Below, in pieces: positions 1 to 12,200 of a stretch of DNA of 64,000 bases. Position numbers and translations under genes: made by a program. The stretch is from Phoronis australis (Eukaryota > Phoronida > Phoronidae). Numbering within the stretch: position 1 is the stretch's first letter; the number at the start of each line of letters is the position of its first letter. The stretch covers positions 79,125 through 143,124 of the forward strand of contig NMRA01000017.1 in NCBI GenBank assembly GCA_002633005.1, read 5' to 3'. Under the pieces are notes generated by a model, which saw only the letters and a list, made by a program, of their open reading frames with translations, made no database searches and was not told the origin of the DNA.

Positions 1-194
1 TAGGTAACGGCTAAAAACTTAGCTTTTCTCATTCAAAAACACAGGTAAATCAGTTTCCTGGCACTTGTTTTCAACAAATTCTTCGAACCACCCGTCAAAC
101 CTGACGTACCTGCGCCCTGTAGCCTACACACGCGTTTAGTTCCTTGATCCACCGGCAGGGAATGTTTTTGGGTTTGAGAGTAATAGAGTTCAAG
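1..194 (+). other. 5' flank and probable 5'UTR of SMARCD
   Basis: Sequence upstream of the SMARCD start codon. I see no TATA box or other promoter element I would defend. An upstream ATG at 144 is in another frame and would overlap the real start. Confidence 0.4.
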
Positions 195-299
195 ATGGCG
201 ACGAGACCTCCCGGTTATCCTCAGCCAAATATGCAACAAAGACCTGGATTTCCACCCCAGGGTCCTCCAATGAGGCCATACCCTCAGCAGCCATTCGCT
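195..299 (+). CDS. SMARCD: SMARCD exon 1
   Basis: Codons 1-35, Pro/Gln-rich (PQQPFA at the end), phase 0, followed by a consensus donor GTAAGT. The 2.4 kb intron that follows (300-2718) holds one short foldback element and no other recognised feature. Confidence 0.92.
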
Positions 300-3200
300 G
301 TAAGTAACAATAGATTTATACACTTATTAACTGACTCGTTATTCGATGATTGCCTTGCTCTCAAAATAGGAATATTCGATTAGTTTTTCTTTGTCTTCAT
401 CTGCCTGGCCTTGCCCTTGGCCTTGCCTTGGTTTTCTCAAGTCAATGACTGGGTCGTAAATGAGTGAATCTCATGTTTCTCGAATGTACTTTTTTCGTTT
501 TCTGTGGTAGGCAAGCCCAAGGCTTAGGGAATTTCGGCGAAAATTGGACGAAACCACCAAGCTAGTTGAGGTAGGTGGTTTCGCCCGAATTGTGTCGGCT
601 AATACATTTGTGACGGGAGCGCCTTGTATTGATGGAGTCGTGAGTTAAGTCGAGTCGTCAGTCAAGATTTTGTTTAATTCCAGAAGCGGACCCCGGAAGC
701 TAAAGTGGTCTACAATTACTGATATTTTAAATGGTTGTCTGTTGGTGAATCCCCTTATTTGGTACTTCCGATGACGAAAGTTTCACTTTACATTTTGATT
801 GGTTTTTACAATTCAACTTGAGACCCCTATTTTAGCGCAATTTGGTACATTCGCGGTGTGAATTTGTCTATATAAATGCGCCCCAAATGGTCAAACTTTG
901 GATTCTACCGAGTCTCGTTTCTATCTAGTAAGAGTCTCACATTTTCAACCCTATATCGGGTCTCGATTCTATCCGGTTAGAGTCTCTACTTTTTAAGTTT
1001 TAACTTTAGGATCAACTTTAGCTTACAAACTTTTCATTTTCTTGGCTTTGGAGACTGACTTGGGCGATTTCGCAGTCGATCCAAACTATTTGAGATTACA
1101 ATGACGATTGAAGCTAATGATGTGCTGTAAGTTTGTAGATTTTTATTTTACATTTAGGGCATAATAAACTCATTATATATGTCTTCTCTCTTGTTTCACT
1201 CTCTATAAGTTGTCACCATCGTTCTCTCGTATGCGATACGAATGAGTGAAAAGGGACACATTGCTGAAATTATTTTTATCGGCTATGAACAGTCGACTTT
1301 AGATCGGTGTTGGTCGCTCTACCGATTCCCGTTACACATTCATTTGACAAGTCATGGGATATTTACAAATCAACCAGTTAGACTCCTTGTTCCTAGTTCA
1401 GCATTAATGCCTTTGAACTTAAAGAATAATAACAATGGTCAAAATCGGGGAAATTCGGACGCCAGTGCGGAAAATGGTAGAGAGCGTTGGAGAAATTCGT
1501 ACCAGCAAATTCTATAGGTAAATCTCGGACAAAATATCTAATAGTACTTTATGATTTCAAAAAATGATAACAGGTGTTATTTAGCAGTGTCAGCATGAGA
1601 CAAATAATAAAATTTGAGAAGTTGTCATGTCCTGGCCACATTAACAGCCTTAAAATATGTCTTCCATTACCAATTTGTATGCAGCCTGCGTGGTAAGCAG
1701 TGCATTTGTTGTTAAAATTTAAGTCGTGAATTGACCTCTTAATGCAAAAGGTTATTATGTGAGTATGAATATCTCTCAAAAAAGCATTGAGAAAAGCATC
1801 TAGTAGTAGTAGCCCAAATGAATGGTGTCCAAATTTCCCCACGGCATACAATAAGTTGAGCATTGGGAAATTCAGACACCCATTTTTTGATCAAATCTTG
1901 CTTTTTGTATGTTTTTCAATTGAAATTAATACTGAAAACAGCATGTGTTATGCGACCAGTAAATATATGTAAATTTACACGACAAGGGACCAAGTGACCT
2001 AATGAGAGTGCACCTACTGTAGAGTCATGGTGCCCAAAATCACCGCGCCAATCAGGCGTCAGAGCAAAGTAAGGTGCTGAACATGCGTCATATGTGATAA
2101 ATAAATTCCTACTATTGTTCCAGGAAATGAATAAGTTTTTCACTTAGTAGAAAAGCAGCTTTGTTATTATTTTTGACATTTGTTTAGACTCTGCCAAATT
2201 TTGTTGCCGTGGGGAGTTTCCCTGCAACCATACTCTTTACCACACTAGGTCTATATATTGTGGAAAGAGTGTACTTATCTGTATCTCAGGCCCTTCAAGT
2301 TTAAGATCTATTTTCTGTATCCATCACTGGCACCAACATTCACTTGTAAATTAACATAAAGCTTGGACACTAAAAATCAGTATTCTCAAAAGTTTCTACT
2401 ATGAAGCTCTATGAAATTAGTATCGCACAAATCTTTGAATACCTCCTTTCACCTGATCACATCATATTGCATTAGACTTAATATCTCTATCGATAGAAAT
2501 TACAATTGATAGATAGTATCTCATGCATATGGGCGGCACAGCTCTGAAACAAGTGGGGGGAAGGGGGTTATAGCTCCCCAGCCCCCTATGGTGTGCTGCT
2601 CATGAGGCATGTTTTCTGTTGAACATTTACCAGGTTTTTTATGTGTTTCAAGGTTGACACTCTGAAGGTGTAACTCCACAGTGTTATTCCTTTCTTATAA
2701 AGGCATTGCATTTTTCAGGGGAGCCCTGCTAGACCGAACTTTGGCAGCCCTGGTCATCAAATGGGAGGCCCCCCTCGAATGGCCGGCCCTCCCCCTCCAC
2801 CTGGGATGCCCATGCATGCCCACCCTGGTGGAATGCCACACCCTTACCCAGTGATGACCCCGCAGAAAGGTTTGTGGAGATATTGAATTTTGCTTGAAAA
2901 TGTCTATTCATCAAATTTCAGCTTATGTGGTAAAGATGGCTTCAACTTTAAAAGCAAGTTTTACTGTTTTTGAAAAACCCAATTTATACCTTGTACTGTA
3001 AACGCGTCTTGCTTTCTTTGAATCTTCCAAAACTTTTAACTGTGTGTGCATTCATTTTAATTGAAATAATTGGTTTCAAGTGTTTGTGTGTTACCAAGTG
3101 CAGTGACCTTGGAGATAACTCAAAACTTCTCGATTCTCCTCTTGACAGCGAGCGGTAAAGCCAAGTCAAGTGAGTTTCTGAATGTTGTCATGGTAACCTT

Positions 3201-6200
3201 GCATGAGGGGGGGTAGGGCAAGCATGCTTGGATGTAACACTGTTGGCACTTCCTTCCACAATTGGGTCAAACTGCGCTTAGGTGCATCTAATGACGTCTG
3301 TTTTAGTACAGGTGTTGGGAGATCTGTATGTTTATCTTAGTAAAAGTCTGTAGTTAGCATGCTTATTAGGTAGGCTTAAATACTTGTGTTAGAAGATATG
3401 CTTGAACATAGTACAAAAGCCGATAATTTGCATTCTGTGATTGTATCAGTTGCATCTTCTTTGTGAAAGGAACTGTTATATGTTATTCTTAAAATTTTTT
3501 GCAACTCTGAGGTTTTGAATAAATATTCACTCCTTTGGGGATCATGGTTGCCACTTGCTTGACTAAGTTCCTGCATCAGTGCGATGACATCTAATGCAAG
3601 CCATCCCATTGTACGTGTGTGAAGGATACCAGCTACAATCTCACCACAAAATGTTTTCCCTTGAATGCAGGAGCAACAGGCGTAGCTCACCACCAGGTGG
3701 AAACATATGACCTCGAGAAGTTTATGGGCAACAGCAGGGCCCCCTACTGGCTTGTTGAATTATTGAATTTTATGCTCTTGAAGACTGTATAGCCAAGTTG
3801 GCTTACTACTAGTCCTGGACAGCACTATAGTTAACATTGTACTGAGTCCAATGAGTTGAGGTGTATGTTATAGGTGCGAATGATATATTGCGAGTTGGAA
3901 TGATTATCTATTAAAATTGTAAACAGACAACATTGCTGTGTGTTAAACCAGTCCTGTGTACAAGAGGGCTGCTGTCAAACTACTCGCAGTGTCACTCACC
4001 AGATACCACTGTCTTGCAGTCACAAATAGTGTTTGTTGGAAATAAGTGAAGAATTATGGTAGTAGCCAAAAGATGTCGCTCTAGTCAGCTAACTCTTTTC
4101 TTCTGTCTCTCCCCAGCCAAAAATAAAGAATCAGGTAAACACATTGTTCCATCTTCTGTAGATCTTGTAGTATTCATGTTCAGTTGTCTGCATGCTGTTG
4201 GTGTACTTGGATTACTGTCACAGATGTAAGAGGGCGCTAGTGAGTTGTGTTTAGTGGAAATGCTCACCTGAACACACGTTGATGGGTAAAACTTTGTAGC
4301 ATTACTGCAACTGTAACTGCATTTTGTAAAATGGGGGTACATTACCTTGAACCATTGCGTTTCCTGGTGGTTTACTGAAACATTCACTAATCATTTGATG
4401 GTGAATGAGACATCTACTGGTGAATCTCCCCTCTCTTGCCTGTGTTGGGCTTTGTTTTGTTTTGTTTCGTTTTGTTTTGTTTTGTTACTAAAATAACATC
4501 TGCTTCTTGAAGGGAAATGACAGAGAATTTTAGCAACTGGTTTTGTGTAGACAAGAATAGACATGGTTAGGGTTATTGTAAAGCTATTTTATACTAAACC
4601 AGCTGCTGTGGCATGTTTACTATTTAAAATTTTCATGCAAGAGTAAATTTTTATAGTTTTGAGTCTTAAGTGTTGTGTTTCTACGGCAACTGTTTTTTCG
4701 TTATTTTTGTTACCATATTAAGAAGGAATCCTCGAGTCGCAAGACTGTGGCATGTTAGAGACGCTGCTCCGAATGAAGTAATTGTAAAACATAGTTAGTG
4801 TTTTTAAATTCTATTTAAAAATAGCTGAATGTTACTAGTGTATATATTGCCACTGTATACTTTTTCACCCCTTAGATCAACTGCTGCCAAGTGCAACTGC
4901 TGTAGAACTGTACATTTCAAGACGGCTTATTTTTGCCAGTTTGGTCCAGGCCATTTCATGACATTTCATTTCACTATTTGTCTTCTCTGGTCACTCCGGG
5001 CTTTCATGTTGGGAAACTTTAGGCTTGTTCCCTACTGAAGGAGATATTTTAACCCAGCCAGAATAGCTGACCACAGTTTTCCATTTTTAGTACGCACAGT
5101 TGCCCACGTAGATTTATGTGTAACTCTAAAAACATGCCTAAATTTGGCTAGCCTTAAACATCTCGTATCCAATTTTAATGAAATTTTCAGATATTGCACT
5201 TTAAATACTATTTTTCAAAATGCTGCTAGACATTATTTTTAAAATTCCCTACTTTGGTGTGAGGGTCCATCAGATTCTTATGGAAAGAAACTAAAAGTTG
5301 CATGAAAGGAAAATGAAATAATTTGGAAAAACGGTTGAAACATTTTTGATATTTCAAAAACTATGTATACATATGAGTTATTTCATAGTGAGGGATTATC
5401 ACCAGAGGGCGCAGTGATAATGCCTCCAAATCCCAGTAGGGGTCCAGATACAGGAAGTAATGCCATAGGATATGTAGATATGGGTGATAACTCAGTAGTA
5501 CATATAATGCTCTATTTATCCCAGATATTTAGCAATGAACTTCATAAAACACGCAAAACAGAAATGAAAATAGTCAACTTTGTGTAACCTCAGTGATTCT
5601 TCATGCAGTGCACTGTATCAGACCACATGTGTGGACATCTTATGTAGAACATCACAGCATGCTCATTATGTTTTCTCACTAAATCATTATTGGTTGTTAC
5701 CCAATTGTTATTAATGATGCATGCTTGTATTGGCGGATAAAAACATACCTTCCGTAAAAATTCTTCAGTTTGGTACACAATATGGCAGACAGATGAAATT
5801 TTGTTTCATCAAGTTTTTCAAGAGAAATAACTTCAGGAAAATTTAGTTTGCTTTTAGCATGGTTTGTGCGGGGTAGTTATTACGAAGCAACATTTGGTAA
5901 AATTTTGAGCGTTTGCAATAATGTGGTATGCATCTGAAAAATAAAAATATGGCAATTTTAACGATTATTTTTGTACCAAATTGAGGAATTTTTACGGTAT
6001 TTAAATTGTGTAGTTGAGTAGGTACTTGACTAAGTACACAGATGTTGGCAGAGTAGTGACTTTCAATGTCTTAACTTTGCTTAAATTGCATTTAAACCCA
6101 TATTTGTGTGCTTTGTTATGCTACAAGGTCTGTGAATTTGTCATAATTTTATGTTTAGCATAGTGCTTTTAATTGATGTTGTTACAGTGCTTTGTATAAC

Positions 6201-9200
6201 TTAGTTTTAATGCAAAATGTATACTGTTCTCTTGTAATCGAAATCAGTGATTTTCATATTTGTTGTTGCGAGAACTGGGCGAACACGTAGCATTTTCGAA
6301 ATTATTTTCTGTCCACACGCGGATTGTTCAAAAGTGTGTGGAACCATTTATACCGGAAATGCTGCACTTGTTATCCATACTATTACAATGAGAATCTTGT
6401 AAATGTTTTTGATGTGTTTTGCCTCTGTTCGTCTTCTGTTGACACCATGTTTTCACCGTAAATTCTCTGTACTTGTATGGTTTCTCTCTCTCTCACCACT
6501 CTCATCTCTGCCGTGTCCTATTTTCTACAGCTTCTAAATCTAAGGATAAAGATTCTTCAGGTGTGTACAAATTGCATGCTGCATGTACACTGTACAACTA
6601 ACACCTCTCTCTTTAAAGCCACGTTCTCACTTTGTGTCTAGTTGACCCTGAAGTCATTTGGTAAAATCTCACTACACGGCTGACAAGTGAAATTTTATGT
6701 TTTTATTTTTTTAATAGATTAGTTGCACCAAGTAAATGCTATACCATTTTAAGCATCTATGCCCTCAGACTATGTTTCTGGGAAATTGTGGACATTTAAA
6801 ACTATGGAAACTTTTGAAAAATGAAAAGACCAATTTTAGTTTTGCCCGAAATTGGTGACGTTTCACCACGCATGAACTGGTGGCATACTGCTGTAGAGTT
6901 TACAGTTTGGTGATTCATCAGCCTTAAGTTTTTTGGCCTCAGGCGGAATGGGAACTCAGTTTGTATAACGTGTAAGAGTTGTATGGTGCTGTCTTAAGTT
7001 ATAGTTAAGTAGCATATTAATTACTGTTAAAATGTTTTAGCCAGTCTTACATGGAGGTCCAAAAAATCAACCAAACAAATTTCATTGTTACTTTGTTTAA
7101 TGCAATGGTTACTGAGTTTGACGCATCCCAGTTCAATCAGCCTGTGTGAAAGCAGCTTTAATTGGTCTTTTAAAACATTACCACTGTTCCTACAGAGGTG
7201 TGTATTGCAGCAGTTTTTGTGCAAAGAACTTGGAACTGTTTTAAACTGTGTAAACACTGTATGCTTAAAGTTGCTCTAAACCTCGGTTGTTCCAGCATTT
7301 TAACTTTTGACTAGTCATATACTATACAAGTGGTCTCATCGTTGTCTCGTACTCAAATGAGAAGAGATTTTTTGGGCTTGGATAAAATCAGCAGTTCGTT
7401 GTTGAGAGCATGTGTCAGACACGTGATGACACGCTGTGACAAGCTTGTGTGCACAACCACTAACAAGCTGTCAGTATTTTCCAAGTCCAGGGTAGAGTTC
7501 AGTGATGCTAGGATCTCACTTGAAAAGTATGACTTCGCGAGATTACACAACATATTGCCGTGTTCTTTAAATGAGATTTTTCTAGCCACGAGACAGCTAC
7601 AGAACTTTACCCAGAATTCACCTGTAATTTTAGTAAGGAACAATTTCAAAACAGTAAGTTGTCTTCAGTTGGTGGAAGGTAGGTTTATTGCAGCTTTGAA
7701 TTGGTGAGAAAGGTTGAACTTATTGCCCTGCTCAGAACTTATAACTGGGTGGCTGTGTAGGTCTGCACGAGCTGAGTTGAGATGAAGAAGATGGCCAGCA
7801 CTGGCATATCCAGAAGTATTCAATAGTATTATAGTGTAACCACGAAATTGTGGGCAGGGGTTGGCGAAATGAGTGGCAAACTGGGGCTCTTTTCAAAGAA
7901 CAGGTGCTAATCTCAAAACTGAAATTTGAATTTGTACTTCAGGGATTTTGTTTGCAATAAAGAGGAGGAGGGGCATGACCCCATTGTGCCGCTTTTCATT
8001 GTGGTGGCGTTGGTCATGCCCAATAGAAACCCCTATTTTGTCATTTTTGTAGCCCATGCATGGAAAGGGTACTTTTGAGTCATAACTGATGGCCACGGAG
8101 GGTAGATAATACAGATCTTACATGGTCCATAATAATTGAGGATCACTCTGGTACTAATATAGACTTGGTCTCTCATAACTCGGGTTGCTCTGGAACCTAG
8201 ATAATATATAGATCCTGTTTTCAAACTTGGTCCATCATAACTGAGGACCAAGTGCTCTTGCTAGATAGACCCCTGTTTTCTGTTTTGCACAATTCTTACT
8301 GAGAACCACAGTTGTTAGATATGTGGACTCCTCTGTTCTGTCCTTATACAGACATAACTCTGCACTTGTAACTGAGGATCACTGGCTCCACCCACTTGTA
8401 ACTGAGGATCACTGGCTCCACCCACTTGTAACTGAGGATCACTGGCTCCACCCACTTGTAACTGAAGATCACTCTTGCTAAGTTGTTTTTACATGAGGAA
8501 CAGTTGTCATGGCGCGAGTTGTCACAGCCCATTTACATTTACACGCAACATTAGATGGCAAACTGGATCAGCAGGAGTCATTTACATGACAAATGTCTGT
8601 GCTTGCTTGCATAAACAGTAGTGAATGTTCAAAGCCTGTGGAATGCTAGCGAATCACTTGTATCTGTGGTATTACGCTGGCGTAATTGAAATGATCCTTT
8701 CCGCCTTGCCCCAGTTTGTGTTTAGACATGTAATTGAAATTGGAGCAATTGATCGAGTGCAATTCACTCTATCTCTCAAATCGGTGTCAAAAATGGTCGC
8801 TGCGGTGTCAACTTGCTCCGTGTCTGGTGTTTACCCACAAATCTCTGCGGATCAGCTGTTCCATGATAGTTGCTCCGTGACAACTTTCTCCGGTGTAAAT
8901 GCAACTTTAGATGTATAGATCCCTGTGTTCTATCCTGACAGTCATACCTCTGTACTACTGGCAACCCCTATTGTAACTGAGGTTTACTGTAGTTACTTGT
9001 CTAGATTCTCCTGTCTTATGTCAACTGCACCTTTCACTCTTAAGGCAAGTCCCGTAAAAAGAAAGACAAAGAAACAGACGGTGATACCGACAGCAATAGT
9101 GAGGGTAACTAGCGGGCATGACACTTTGTCACAGTCAATATTATTTGATATTTGTTTTCTTATTATTTTAATATGTTTTCATTTCTTTATAGTTACACAG

Positions 9201-12200
9201 CGTTCTTCACGATTCGTTATTAGTTTAACTGTTGTTTGCTAAAAAGATAACGTCGCAAAAGAAAATGGATGATTGTATTTTGATTGCGCTTGTGATACTA
9301 AGTGTTACTACCGTACTTGTCCAAGGTAGCGCCCATATCCAGCTTACCCGTCTCCCCCCCCAAATTTTCTTATTTTCACTTCAAAAAAAACCATTTATGT
9401 GACTGAGACTTCCTTCAGTGTCTTTGTGAACGGCAGCCTCATCAGAATTTTGGTACGGAACGTGCTTAGCTATGAGTAATGATGGATCATTTTCTGTGGA
9501 ATCTTGCATTATTTGGTCAGGAATATAACCATGCTGTCCTCATCTTTACAGAAGGAGACATGTTTAGGCTCATGCTAACTGTAATTATCTTTAACGAAAA
9601 AACAGTTGTGTAAGCAGCTCATTGTATGTGTAATGTTCGTAAAGGAACGTACATTGCAGTATGTTGCACTAATGAATTTCTGTGGGCAATTATTCTCTTT
9701 CTTTGGGTAAGTCCCCCCTCGACTTCTCGGAAATTTTGTATGTTAATTATCTATGTTTTTGTTAATGCCTACCCCCTGGTTTTTGAGTTCCTCAATTTAG
9801 CCACCTTGGACGACCACTGTATACACCAAACTATCCGGTGCAAGTTTTGCACGTGTTCCACCGTGGACGAGCACGGTAGTCACCAAATTGTCTGGTGCAA
9901 GTTGTGCCCTTGTGTTCCACCTTGGACGAGCACGGTATACACCAAATTATCTGGTGCAAGTTGTGCACAATGTGTTCCATTCATGTGCTGTTTCGTATTC
10001 TTTCTGTGAAGAAATCTGTGCCTGTGCTCTGATAGCTCTCAGTGCACTGGAAGCCTGTTGTTATTACAATCCCGTGTGGAGTATTCAGTCCCAGTGTTCT
10101 ATCATTTTCTGCCTTTCAAAATTGTCAACAGTTTCAAGCCAGTAGGAGAAGTATACAAATACAACATTATGAACTTGCACTTAAAGACAACATATCGTGC
10201 CCTAAAGTTACTATCTTTTACATTACCTTTGTATCACCAATGGAGTGTGGCAACTGAGCACGGACTCCCCAACTCAGTAATGAGTGTGTTGCATCTGAAC
10301 TGGAGAAAGTGTTGATAATAGTTACCAAGGAACGAATGAACAAACATGAACAAACACTCTTGTTCAATGTCAGTGCCACCATTTATTATTTCTAATCTAC
10401 GTCGTATATTGTGTATTAAATTACTTGTTGCCTTGTGGCTTGATGTTCATGTGATTGACAGCATGTTGTAAGTAAGTAGTTGTATTTTGACAGATGTCAG
10501 CCAGTCATGTGTAGTAATGTTCTCCACAAGACACTGTCTTTGACAACACTTCTGGGAGGTTTGTGTACAATGTTACATGAACCGGTACTTTAAACTGGCC
10601 CAAAAGTGAACAAATATCCTTATATATTTGACAAAGGGGTGCGATAAATCTCCCATTTATTGAAACTTGTTGCATTGGTTTTTAAACTAGCCACGTTGAA
10701 AGACATCCGTATGGATGACAAGTCAAAACAGTTTGTGGAAAACACTGTATGTTGTTGCCAGTTTTCTTAAAAGTGCTAATTAGAATCTTGAAATGTTTGA
10801 TTTTGAACAGTCATGGATAATTCATATTGTTTACCGTAATCGTTCGGGTTAACGCCCTGGGCGGTTAAATTGGCGAACCCAAAAAATCGGGGGAGGGCGG
10901 TTAACCGAGCAGTGGGGGGTTAAATCGAAAATCCACTTAAAGTAGGGGATGGGTGGTTAAGTGAACATGGGCGTTAACCCGAACAATTACGGTAGTTTCT
11001 CTACGGTTCATTGAAAACAGTGTAGTCCATCTGAATGTTAGACTCTTGGTCAACTGATGGAAATATGAACTTGTGTCAGTTACAAAAGACTGATTGTTCT
11101 TGACGTGTGTGAGTTGTAGTATAAACTCAGAAATTTTTTGCATTTCACAGATGAAATTGTTTCTTAAACATTTTTGTCCCATTTATGATGTTGAAAAAGT
11201 TGTCTGAAGTCATAAAAATGCTTTCATGTCAAATGCGTTCTTGTAAACAAAATAATATGAAAGTTCATGTTTTCTGGAAAGTTAAACGAGTTCCAATTTT
11301 AAAATTTTTTTTCTCCCAACATGTCGACTATCCTCATTAAATAGGGTCGCAAGCTTCATTGTGTTAGAGTAAAAAATCTTCAATTTTGGACAAAAATAGT
11401 TGCAAATGCTCAAAATTTTACCAAATGTTGCTCGGTAATAGCTACCCCATACAAACCATTCAAACAGCAAAGTAATTTTTCCTGAAATATCATTTTGTTA
11501 AGAAATTTGACGAAGTGTAATTTCATCTGTCTGCCATATTGTGTCCTAAGTTGAAGAGTTTTTATCATGCCGTTTTGTGTTGTTTTGTTTTGTTAGTTAT
11601 TGTCAGGTAGTTATAATGACTACCATGGTATTATATTCTGTGCTAACCAGCTTTGTCTTTCTCTCTGTAATCATTCTGCGGTGATTCTGACGTCTCCGCC
11701 ATCTCTAGTCACAGCTACCACTGCCATCTGTTGTCGTACACTGTAGTGATCTGAGCTATAGGACTGATGTCTTGTGACACAGTTCCAGTCAGTGTACAAA
11801 CTCTGCTCAACTGATGCCACGCCCGATTCCAGTATCAGAAAGTGGCTTGTGTCAATGCTATCTTGAACTGTTCATTGCAGCAGTCTCAGTCATCAATTGC
11901 AATGATGTGCCAATAAACTGTTTGTAATCTTGTCAACTGCTCTAGATGTATTTGCTAATATTGCAAACTGTTTATTAAGTGATCATGTTTACACAAACAT
12001 TCTACAAATGGGACTGGGTGTTACATCCAATGTGTCTCCATGGAAACCCGTTTATTATCAAATTGCAATGTTAGGTCTAGATTTCCAATCACTAGGCACC
12101 AGTTGAGCCAGCTTCCAAAATGTTTAGGGTCCACAATTTTTAGGAGTACATGAACCAGTCCAGAAATGATAACATTAGTGCAAAACACTGGATGTTGAAA

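Noticed and set aside
3671-3791. Possible extra SMARCD exon after TGAATGCAG ([16 protein letters not shown])
   Set aside because: No donor keeps the phase and the peptide resembles nothing in the family.
7330-7707. 125-codon ORF in SMARCD intron 2
   Set aside because: Open on both strands over the same stretch, no domain, no splice logic; chance.
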